From NCBI GenBank assembly GCA_030590265.1, contig JAUUYW010000221.1:1-6004 (forward strand): a stretch of 6,004 nucleotides of DNA. Reading direction: 5' to 3'. Under the pieces are notes generated by a model that searched no databases, was not told the origin of the DNA, and saw only the letters and a list, made by a program, of their open reading frames with translations. This DNA comes from Candidatus Krumholzibacteriia bacterium. Lineage in GTDB: Bacteria; Krumholzibacteriota; Krumholzibacteriia; LZORAL124-64-63. A program made the position numbers and the translations under genes. Positions 1 through 5,337 of this stretch are shown here, piece after piece (the first letter of the stretch is position 1; each line of letters begins with the position of its first letter).

Positions 1-701
1 GATTCATTGATATGCCTTCTGTTGCTGTAGTCATTGGCGGCACCATGGGTGCCTTGCTCATCAATTTCCCACTTGTCAAATTCCTGGCCATGGGAAAAGT
101 CATCACGAAAACGCTGATGTTTTCCTTGGATGACCCCGGTGTTGTCATCGACAAGATGGTTCGTTACGCCGAACGAGCCCGTCGCGAGGGAATGTTGGCC
201 CTGGAAGAAGACAGTGAGAACGAGACCGACGATTTCTTGCGCAAGGGGCTGCGTTTGGCGGTTGATGGCACCGACCCGCAACTCCTGGAAAAAATCCTGG
301 AAACAGATGTTGAACAGATCGAAAACCGTCACTCGGACGGTGCCAAACTCCTGGGCATGGGTGGTACTTTTGCACCGGCCTACGGAATGATCGGAACTTT
401 GATCGGTCTGGTCAACATGCTTTCGAACCTGTCGGACCCCACCCAAATCGGTGCCGGCATGGCCACCGCACTGATCACCACCTTCTATGGTGCGGTTCTG
501 GCCAACGCGTTTTTCATCCCTTTGCAGGGCAAACTGGAAATCAGAAGCAAAGAAGAGATGATCATAAAAACCATGATCATCGAAGGAATCATGGCTATTC
601 AAAGTGGCGATTCACCCCGCATCGTCGAAGAGAAACTGAAATCGTTCCTCTCGCCAGTATTGCGGGCCAAGGTTGAACTAGAAAAGGAAAAAGCTGCCTG
701 A
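1..701 (+). CDS. motA: Flagellar motor stator protein MotA, 5'-truncated by the window edge
   Basis: MotA is the inner-membrane stator subunit that, with MotB, forms the ion channel and pushes on the rotor protein FliG. The reading frame is open from base 3. The codons before the ATG at 12 read Phe-Ile-Asp, and FID followed by M-P-S-V-x-V-V-I-G-G-T is the family's usual sequence after the first membrane helix. The ATG at 12 is therefore internal, and I estimate 25-30 residues (helix 1) lie upstream. The visible 232 codons include the second helix, the cytoplasmic loop with the basic ERARREG segment (171-191), and a strongly conserved helix 3/4 block at about 350-535 (GGTFAPAYGMIGTLIGL, then TALITTFYGAVLAN). 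The end IQSGDSPRIVEEKLKSFLSP is also typical. The block resembles the PomA-like branch of the family more than E. coli MotA as I recall them. The gene ends with TGA at 699-701, and motB follows after 91 nt. Confidence 0.95.
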   Translation, partial: FIDMPSVAVVIGGTMGALLINFPLVKFLAMGKVITKTLMFSLDDPGVVIDKMVRYAERARREGMLALEEDSENETDDFLRKGLRLAVDGTDPQLLEKILETDVEQIENRHSDGAKLLGMGGTFAPAYGMIGTLIGLVNMLSNLSDPTQIGAGMATALITTFYGAVLANAFFIPLQGKLEIRSKEEMIIKTMIIEGIMAIQSGDSPRIVEEKLKSFLSPVLRAKVELEKEKAA

Positions 702-780
702 TCGCATGACTGGAACTCACCGGTTGGTTGTGATGACCGACTCAACCCTTCCCGGGTCATGCATCTGACAGGGCGGACTC

Positions 781-786
781 GGGAGG
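781..786 (+). promoter_or_regulatory. Ribosome binding site that fixes the TTG start of motB
   Basis: GGGAGG lies 6 nt before the TTG at 793. An in-frame TGA at 766-768 rules out a start further upstream, and no ATG or GTG occurs in this frame between that stop and 793. The next in-frame methionine falls inside the conserved region before the membrane helix. The strong Shine-Dalgarno sequence at ideal spacing therefore decides for the TTG. Confidence 0.8.
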
Positions 787-792
787 CCTGCT

Positions 793-1641
793 TTGGCTAA
801 AAAGACCAAAAACATCGCTGTAAAAAAGGGCCTGGACGACTGGGTCATGACCTATGGGGACATGATGAGTCTTCTGCTGACCTTCTTTGTGCTCATTGTT
901 TCTTTCTCTTCCATGCAGGAAACGAAATTCAACCAGGCAGCGGCTTCTCTTGCCGATGCCTTCGGGGTGATGAAGCATCCCGAATCCATCATCGAATTCA
1001 ATGAACCCATTGTGCCCAACCACGTGCCCCAGGAAGAGGCCGAAGTCCTTTATGAAGTGCGCAGCGTGGAAAAATTTCTCCTTGAGGAAGGCCTGCAGGA
1101 CCAGGTTGAAGTCGAGGTTACCGATGAGGGAGTTCTTTTCAGCATCAACGCCCCATTCATGTTCAAGAGCGGTGGTGCGGAGCTTCAAAACGAACCCAAA
1201 ACCGTCCTGAACAAGTTGGCGGGATTCTTCACCAAATTTCCCTACCAGGTCAAGGTTCAGGGGCATACCGACAGCATTCCCATAAATTCGGCCAAATTCC
1301 CTTCCAACTGGGAGTTGTCGGCTGCTCGCGCCGTTTCGGTGGCACGATACTTCCAAAGCCTGGGTATGCCGCCGGAGCAAATTGAAGCCACGGGGTTTGG
1401 CGAACACCGGCCCCTGAGCGACAACGCCACGGCAGAAGGACGCAATAAGAACCGCAGGGTGGAGATATTCCTGCAATTGGACAAAAAGGACCTCCCCAAG
1501 GCTGGCATCCTGCCTTTCCAAAAAGTGGAAGAGGCGCAACCCCAGGCCATGTCGACAGGGAAAGAAAATGTTCCGGTGCGACCAATTATTAACCCGGTGA
1601 CCGGAAAACTGGGGATCATGACCGGAAGACAGCAGCCCTGA
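793..1641 (+). CDS. motB: Flagellar motor stator protein MotB (OmpA-type peptidoglycan-binding)
   Basis: MotB anchors the stator to the cell wall and supplies the ion-carrying aspartate. The 282-residue product has a short basic N-terminus, then one membrane helix at about residues 18-41. D23 in the W-V-M-T-Y-G-D-M-M context corresponds to the essential channel Asp (D32 of E. coli MotB). A linker and plug region follow. An OmpA/MotB domain spans about 130-228, with GHTD at 157-160, the LSAARAVSVARY helix, and the closing N-K-N-R-R-V-E-I at 218-225. A tail of about 53 residues after the domain is rich in Pro, Gln and Gly, and I do not recognise it. Length is normal for the family. The start is TTG, chosen from the Shine-Dalgarno at 781-786 and the upstream stop at 766. 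The gene pairs with motA and is 16 nt from fliL. The ion used (H+ or Na+) cannot be settled from sequence alone. Confidence 0.96.
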   Translation: MAKKTKNIAVKKGLDDWVMTYGDMMSLLLTFFVLIVSFSSMQETKFNQAAASLADAFGVMKHPESIIEFNEPIVPNHVPQEEAEVLYEVRSVEKFLLEEGLQDQVEVEVTDEGVLFSINAPFMFKSGGAELQNEPKTVLNKLAGFFTKFPYQVKVQGHTDSIPINSAKFPSNWELSAARAVSVARYFQSLGMPPEQIEATGFGEHRPLSDNATAEGRNKNRRVEIFLQLDKKDLPKAGILPFQKVEEAQPQAMSTGKENVPVRPIINPVTGKLGIMTGRQQP

Positions 1642-1657
1642 CAAGGAGAATCGATTC

Positions 1658-2164
1658 ATGGCTGACAAAGAAGAAACTGAAGGAAAAGCCAAAGGTGGCA
1701 TTTTCGAAAACAAGGCCATCGTTCTGGGCATCATCGTAGTGGTTCAAGCAGTTTTGGCCATTGGCCTGACTCAATTCCTGATCGTTCCCAAACTGGGAGT
1801 GCAGGACGCAGCCATGGATGGTTCGGCAGTGGCGGAACCCGCAGCCGAAATGCCTGAAATGGGTGTGCTGGTCAATCTGGAGGACATCGTTGTGAGCCTG
1901 GTTTCGGATTCGCGCACCCCGCGATATCTGCGCATCAACATCAATGTTGAAGTGCCCAACCAAGTCATTGCAGAGGTGGTTTCCACCCGGTTGCCCCAGT
2001 TGCGGGATTTGGTCATCATGACCCTTTCCGACAAGACCCCGGAGGACATTTCCACTCCAGAAGGCAAAAAAGGCCTGCGGGATGAAATTTTCCGCCGCAT
2101 GGATGAAAAAATGCCTGAGGGAACCCTGATGAATATCTATTTTTCCGACATGGTTGTGCAATAG
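1658..2164 (+). CDS. fliL: Flagellar basal body-associated protein FliL
   Basis: FliL is a single-pass inner-membrane protein that surrounds the stator at the basal body and supports torque or stator stability. The 168-residue product has a charged cytoplasmic N-terminus (1-19), a membrane helix at about 20-43 (AIVLGIIVVV to QFLIVP) and a periplasmic domain. That domain contains V-N-L-E-D-I-V-V-S-L, then R-Y-L-R-I-N-I-N-V-E-V, the L-P-Q-L-R-D-L-V-I-M-T-L-S-D-K segment, and the typical end N-I-Y-F-S-D-M-V-V-Q. Length is usual for the family. A good Shine-Dalgarno (AAGGAG, 1643-1648) sits 9 nt before the ATG. The gene is 16 nt after motB and 18 nt before fliM, consistent with co-transcription. 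Confidence 0.95.
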   Translation: MADKEETEGKAKGGIFENKAIVLGIIVVVQAVLAIGLTQFLIVPKLGVQDAAMDGSAVAEPAAEMPEMGVLVNLEDIVVSLVSDSRTPRYLRININVEVPNQVIAEVVSTRLPQLRDLVIMTLSDKTPEDISTPEGKKGLRDEIFRRMDEKMPEGTLMNIYFSDMVVQ

Positions 2165-2171
2165 CACACCC

Positions 2172-2176
2172 GGAGG
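2172..2176 (+). promoter_or_regulatory. Ribosome binding site supporting the GTG start of fliM
   Basis: GGAGG lies 6 nt before the GTG at 2183. The first in-frame ATG codons occur more than 60 nt further on, inside the acidic N-terminal region, without a comparable Shine-Dalgarno. The GTG is therefore the best start. Confidence 0.75.
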
Positions 2177-2182
2177 ACATTC

Positions 2183-3247
2183 GTGGCAAATGACGATAAA
2201 AACCTCGGCGGCGAAAGCCTGAACGCCCAAAACGGTCTGGACGACATGGACCTTGAAGCCGCTATCGGTGCCGCTGAAAATTTGGCTGGGGAAGTCAACG
2301 ACGGAATGGAAATGGATCTGGACGATGTCCTGAATGCCGACTCGTCCGACGAAGATCTGATCCCCGGGGGTGGCAAACGCTACGACTTCAACCGCCCCAA
2401 CAGTATGTCCAAGGTTTTTGAACAAAATCTCAACGCTGTGGGGGAGTCCTTTGCCAAAACAGGAACCATTGATTTCACCAATCTCTTCAGAATTACAACC
2501 ACCGTGGAATTCGATGGTTTGCGGCAAACAACCTATTCCGAATACCTTGAAGAATTACCCAATCCCACCTGCGTAGCCATGGTAACCCTACCTCCATTAA
2601 AGGGTTACTCCATGGTGCATATCGATTTGGGTCTTTCCTTTCTCTTTCTCAAGAAATTGATGGGAGGGGCGGTGGTTCCCGAAGAAAACGTCAGGGAATT
2701 TACTGAAATCGAACGGGGAATCAACGCTGGTCTTGTGGGACGGTTCACCGACATTTTCCGCAAAGGCATCTCCAAGTGGCTGGATATAACTCCTTCTTTT
2801 GTGAATATTGAAAACAATCCCAATTACCTGTCAGGTTTGTCCGAAGGCACGGCCATGATCGTGATGAAATTCATGGTCAAGCTGGACACTGTTGAAGGCA
2901 TGGTTGAGTTGGCATTTCCCCATGTTTCTTTCGGGCCGGTGCGAGATATTTTTGATCCGGAAACCGGAGTTGAGTTGCGCACAAATTTGGAAATGAAAGA
3001 CGATCGGCGCCAAATCCTTGAAATGATCCAGGGCACCGGAACTGAACTGACTGTTCAATTAGGGCAAGTCAAATCAACCCTGCAGGACATAATGAACCTC
3101 TCTCTGGGAGATATTCTGCATCTTCCTCAAGGCAAGGATACACCTCTGTTGGTCAACATTGAAGGTCAGGCTAGTTGGCTGGGTGAAGCCGGCCGCATTG
3201 GACAAAACCGTGCCATCAAACTGATCAGACAACTGGATAAGGAGTAA
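2183..3247 (+). CDS. fliM: Flagellar motor switch protein FliM
   Basis: FliM forms the middle of the C-ring. It binds FliG above, FliN below and phospho-CheY at its N-terminus to switch rotation. The 354-residue product starts with an acidic, low-complexity stretch (1-65). The conserved family opening Y-D-F-N-R-P-N follows at 67-73. The middle domain has M-G-G at 160-162 and R-E-F-T-E-I-E-R at 171-178, where it contacts FliG. A C-terminal SpoA domain spans about 278-350 (LTVQLGQVKSTLQDIMNLSLGDIL). The family's usual N-terminal L-S-Q-x-E-I-D-A-L-L is absent from the first residues. A related segment, D-L-D-D-V-L-N-A-D-S, lies at 45-54, and a weaker copy, D-L-E-A-A-I-G, at 23-29. The extension makes the protein slightly longer than the common 330 or so residues. 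The start is GTG. The gene is 2 nt upstream of fliN. Confidence 0.95.
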   Translation: MANDDKNLGGESLNAQNGLDDMDLEAAIGAAENLAGEVNDGMEMDLDDVLNADSSDEDLIPGGGKRYDFNRPNSMSKVFEQNLNAVGESFAKTGTIDFTNLFRITTTVEFDGLRQTTYSEYLEELPNPTCVAMVTLPPLKGYSMVHIDLGLSFLFLKKLMGGAVVPEENVREFTEIERGINAGLVGRFTDIFRKGISKWLDITPSFVNIENNPNYLSGLSEGTAMIVMKFMVKLDTVEGMVELAFPHVSFGPVRDIFDPETGVELRTNLEMKDDRRQILEMIQGTGTELTVQLGQVKSTLQDIMNLSLGDILHLPQGKDTPLLVNIEGQASWLGEAGRIGQNRAIKLIRQLDKE

Positions 3248-3249
3248 CG

Positions 3250-3633
3250 ATGACTACCGACGATCTGAATGTTAACGAAACTCAGGGAAGCCCCATGGCC
3301 ACGGCAGAAAATATTGAAACCGGCGAAGATTCGAGTTCCATTCTGGCAGATCTGGGGGGCGATATTCCCGATACTGCCAACCTGGACATGCTCCTGGACG
3401 TTAACCTTCAAATAACGGTGGAATTGGGTCGGACCAGCATGAAGTTCAGGGACGTTTTGAATCTATCCAACGGCACAGTGGTGGAACTTTCACGCATGGT
3501 CAGTGAACCGGTGGACATCCTGGTCAACGGCGCGCTGTTGGCATCCGGTGAAGTGGTTGTTGTGGATGATCATTTTGCCATCCGCATCACCAAACTTTTG
3601 AACAGGGTTGAACGACTCAAGAGGGTTCTCTGA
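3250..3633 (+). CDS. fliN: Flagellar motor switch protein FliN
   Basis: FliN forms the lower rim of the C-ring with FliM and also receives export cargo via FliH. The 127-residue product has an acidic, probably disordered N-terminus (1-43). A full SpoA domain follows at about 44-123, reading L-D-M-L-L-D-V-N-L-Q-I-T-V-E-L-G-R-T, then G-T-V-V-E-L, E-P-V-D-I-L-V-N-G and G-E-V-V-V-V-D-D-H-F-A-I-R-I-T, and ending E-R-L-K-R-V-L. These match the family nearly block for block. Its Shine-Dalgarno (AAGGAG, 3239-3244) overlaps the end of fliM, and the ATG is only 2 nt after the fliM stop, so translational coupling is likely. Its TGA shares one base with the fliO start. A later in-frame ATG at 3295 lacks a good Shine-Dalgarno. 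Confidence 0.96.
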   Translation: MTTDDLNVNETQGSPMATAENIETGEDSSSILADLGGDIPDTANLDMLLDVNLQITVELGRTSMKFRDVLNLSNGTVVELSRMVSEPVDILVNGALLASGEVVVVDDHFAIRITKLLNRVERLKRVL

Positions 3634-4040
3634 TGCCACTGGTGTTTTTGTCCACCGCTACTGTTGATACCAGCAATCTCTCCATGGGGGACCATGGTTC
3701 CCTTTGGCAGGCTTTCGCGGGCATGGCTGTTGTATTCGGTCTGCTAATGCTATTCCTTAAGTTGTTGGCACGATTGAACAAAACCCGTGGGAGCGTTGAC
3801 AGTTCCATAGTTGTGGTATGGCACCTCGGACCAAAAAGGGAGATCCAGGTTCTGCGCCTGGGGGACAATGTTCACTACATCTATCGGTATGATGGCTCCA
3901 TGGTTGTGCTCAAGGAAGAGCCCTTGGCGGAGTTCCAGGCCAACCACAAAAAAGAAAATGAAGAAGGGGACCGCCGGGCACCCTGGAAGAAACTTTTGGG
4001 CAACAAGGCATCCTTTCTGGGAGCCCAGACAACAGCCTAA
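3633..4040 (+). CDS. fliO: Flagellar biosynthetic protein FliO
   Basis: FliO is a poorly conserved, single-pass membrane protein that helps assemble the FliP ring of the export gate. The 135-residue product has a short N-terminus, one membrane helix at about 27-46 (AFAGMAVVFGLLMLFLKLLA), then a basic segment. A small cytoplasmic domain follows, carrying the family's recognisable block L-G-P-K-R-E-I-Q-V-L-R-L-G-D at 65-78, then a charged tail. The identification rests on this block plus position: it directly follows fliN and precedes fliP. Start and upstream stop overlap as TGATG (3631-3635), with AAGAGG at 3619-3624 as Shine-Dalgarno. It is the last gene of the upstream tight block; a 207-nt gap follows. 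Confidence 0.88.
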   Translation: MPLVFLSTATVDTSNLSMGDHGSLWQAFAGMAVVFGLLMLFLKLLARLNKTRGSVDSSIVVVWHLGPKREIQVLRLGDNVHYIYRYDGSMVVLKEEPLAEFQANHKKENEEGDRRAPWKKLLGNKASFLGAQTTA

Positions 4041-4137
4041 CTACTGCAAGATTTCTGATCGGTCCTGCGACCACTGAACTTCCCATCAAACATTCTGATC
4101 CTGCTGTTGGATTGCCGAATTCTCCGTAACAGCCTAA
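4031..4137 (+). repeat. Short direct repeats flanking the fliO end and the fliP upstream region
   Basis: A 10-base direct repeat, AACAGCCTAA, occurs at 4031-4040 (the last bases of fliO with its stop) and again at 4128-4137. An 8-base repeat, TTCTGATC, occurs at 4053-4060 and 4093-4100, exactly 40 bp apart, which is close to four helical turns. They could be activator-binding sites or traces of a small duplication. They could also be chance: the 8-mer alone is not surprising in a region this size. Confidence 0.4.
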
Positions 4138-4247
4138 ATACCCACCTATTACCCAATTTGTAACTTCTCCGAAACACCCTGTCAAATGGCACAGGCATTG
4201 CCTATTCGTATTCAAAGAGGACAATTCTATCTTCCCGAGAGAGGCTC
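4041..4247 (+). other. Noncoding regulatory gap between fliO and fliP
   Basis: This is the only sizeable noncoding stretch in the window. No credible gene is seen in it. It holds a sigma-54-type promoter at 4187-4201, two kinds of short direct repeat, and a small perfect palindrome (GGTC-CTGC-GACC, 4061-4072). A weak dyad (TTAC at 4149-4152, GTAA at 4160-4163) is also present. No stem followed by a T-run is visible, so there is no evident intrinsic terminator after fliO. Readthrough from the upstream genes into fliP is therefore possible alongside initiation inside the gap. The 4053-4100 part lies about 110-160 nt before the predicted transcription start, a usual distance for sites bound by sigma-54 activators; that role is inferred. 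Confidence 0.7.
4187..4201 (+). promoter_or_regulatory. Sigma-54 (RpoN) -24/-12 promoter for fliPQR
   Basis: TGGCAC, 5 nt (AGGCA), then TTGC matches the sigma-54 consensus TGGCAC-N5-TTGC at every defined position, with the invariant GG and GC separated by the required 10 nt. It lies outside any gene, upstream of fliP and in the right direction. The predicted transcription start is near 4213, giving a leader of about 35 nt that includes the fliP Shine-Dalgarno. Sigma-54 promoters need an enhancer-binding AAA+ activator, which in flagellar systems is typically of the FleQ/FlrC/FlbD type. That activator is not encoded here. Confidence 0.8.
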
Positions 4248-5054
4248 ATGCTCCAAAAGTCCCAAAACCCATCCCTATGGTTTCCGGTAATTTTATTGCT
4301 CGGGAGCATTTTTCTGAACACTGGCACCCTGGTAGCTCAGGAAACGGAAAATATTATTCCTCTTTCGGCTGAAACCGCTGGCGATTCCAGTGTCAGCATT
4401 TCACTCAATGGTCTTGAGACACCCGGTGGCATGGATTCGGCCCTGAAAATCGTCATCCTGATGACGGTTCTTTCTTTGGCCCCAGCCTTTTTGATCCTTT
4501 TGACCAGTTTCACCCGTATCGTCATTGTTTTGGGATTTTTGCGCCAGGCCATCGGAGCCAATTCGGCGCCCAACAACCAAATCATCATCGGATTGGCCTT
4601 GTTCCTGACCATCGTCATCATGTCACCGGTTTTAACCGAGATGAACACCACCGCGGTGGAACCTTTCATGAACGAAGAAATTTCTCAGGAAGAAGCCTTC
4701 AGCCGTATCCAGGTCCCTCTGAAAGAGTTCATGCTGGGCCAGGTCAGGGAAAAGGACATTGCTCTTTTCCTTGAATTGACAAATACAGAGACTCCTGACA
4801 CACCCCAAGAACTTCCCATGATGGTGGTTATCCCCGCTTTTGTCCTCAGCGAGTTGAAAACAGCCTTCCAAATGGGTTTCGTCCTCTTCATTCCTTTCCT
4901 GATCATCGACATGGTGGTCGCGTCCGTGCTCATGTCCATGGGTATGATGATGCTGCCGCCGGTCCTGATCAGTCTTCCTTTTAAACTTTTACTCTTTGTC
5001 CTGGTGGACGGCTGGTTCCTGGTGGTCCGGTCGTTGGTCCAGGCTTTTCAGTAG
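4248..5054 (+). CDS. fliP: Flagellar type III export gate protein FliP
   Basis: FliP is the main ring subunit (five copies) of the FliPQR core through which flagellar proteins leave the cell. The 268-residue product begins with a cleavable signal peptide, unusual for an inner-membrane protein but typical of FliP. It has a hydrophobic core at about 10-28 and a likely cut after A30 (L-V-A before Q31). The two family signatures are present: S-F-T-R-I-V-I-V-L-G-F-L-R-Q-A-I-G at 87-103 and P-F-L-I-I-D-M-V-V-A-S-V-L-M-S-M-G-M-M-M at 206-225, followed by LPPVLISLPFKLLLFVLVDGW. Length is slightly above the usual 245-255 because of a longer N-terminal periplasmic segment (about 31-60). The start ATG has GAGAGAGG at 4237-4244 just before it. 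The gene is the first of the fliPQR block and lies downstream of the sigma-54 element. Confidence 0.97.
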   Translation: MLQKSQNPSLWFPVILLLGSIFLNTGTLVAQETENIIPLSAETAGDSSVSISLNGLETPGGMDSALKIVILMTVLSLAPAFLILLTSFTRIVIVLGFLRQAIGANSAPNNQIIIGLALFLTIVIMSPVLTEMNTTAVEPFMNEEISQEEAFSRIQVPLKEFMLGQVREKDIALFLELTNTETPDTPQELPMMVVIPAFVLSELKTAFQMGFVLFIPFLIIDMVVASVLMSMGMMMLPPVLISLPFKLLLFVLVDGWFLVVRSLVQAFQ

Positions 5055-5072
5055 CCCAGGAGAGGTGTGTCC

Positions 5073-5336
5073 ATGACCCCGGAAGCCGTCATTGAAATCG
5101 GACAAAATGCCATGAAGACTGTGGTCTTTGTGGCTGGTCCCATGCTCATCAGTGGAATGATCGTTGGCTTGTTGATCTCCATCTTTCAGGCCGCCACGCA
5201 GATCAATGAGATGACCATGACTTTTGTGCCCAAAATTTTGACCGTCTTCACGGTTCTCATTCTCACACTTCCCTGGGCCATCAGCCAATTGACCGGATTT
5301 GCCACTGATATGTTCCTTCGAATAGCCAACATGTGA
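5073..5336 (+). CDS. fliQ: Flagellar type III export gate protein FliQ
   Basis: FliQ is a small two-helix membrane protein that packs around the FliP/FliR core of the export gate. From the ATG at 5073 it has 87 residues, a normal length. It has M-T-P-E at the start, a helix at about 17-40, the diagnostic loop F-Q-A-A-T-Q-I-N-E-M-T-M-T-F-V-P-K, and a second helix at about 52-74. A GTG at 5067 in the same frame would add only Met-Ser. I prefer 5073 because family members usually begin M-T-P-E and AGGAG (5058-5062) is then 10 nt away rather than 4. The gene lies 18 nt after fliP and its stop is 1 nt from the first possible fliR start. Confidence 0.95.
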   Translation: MTPEAVIEIGQNAMKTVVFVAGPMLISGMIVGLLISIFQAATQINEMTMTFVPKILTVFTVLILTLPWAISQLTGFATDMFLRIANM

Positions 5337-5337
5337 C

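Noticed and set aside
12..14. ATG at 12 as the true start of motA
   Set aside because: The frame stays open upstream and encodes the conserved Phe-Ile-Asp, and the product would lack the first membrane helix. The gene starts outside the window.
1340..1354. TGGCAC-N5-TTCC inside motB
   Set aside because: The invariant GC of the -12 element is CC here, and the site lies inside coding sequence.
757..1734. Long reverse-strand open frame (325 codons) opposite motB
   Set aside because: It lies almost wholly antisense to a clearly identified motB, resembles no family I know, and is explained by the codon pattern of the + strand gene.
1616..2527. Long reverse-strand open frame (303 codons) opposite fliL and fliM
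   Set aside because: It is antisense to two well-identified genes, has a His/Phe/Gly-rich composition typical of a shadow frame, and shows no recognisable domain.
4061..4072. GGTC-CTGC-GACC hairpin as a terminator after fliO
   Set aside because: The stem is only 4 bp and no T-run follows, so it does not look like an intrinsic terminator. It is kept only as a possible protein-binding palindrome.
4322..4336. Second sigma-54-like match, TGGCAC-N5-TAGC, inside the fliP signal-peptide region
   Set aside because: The -12 block has one mismatch (TAGC for TTGC) and the site is inside fliP, so transcripts from it would miss the fliP start. It is likely coincidental, though the spacing is correct.
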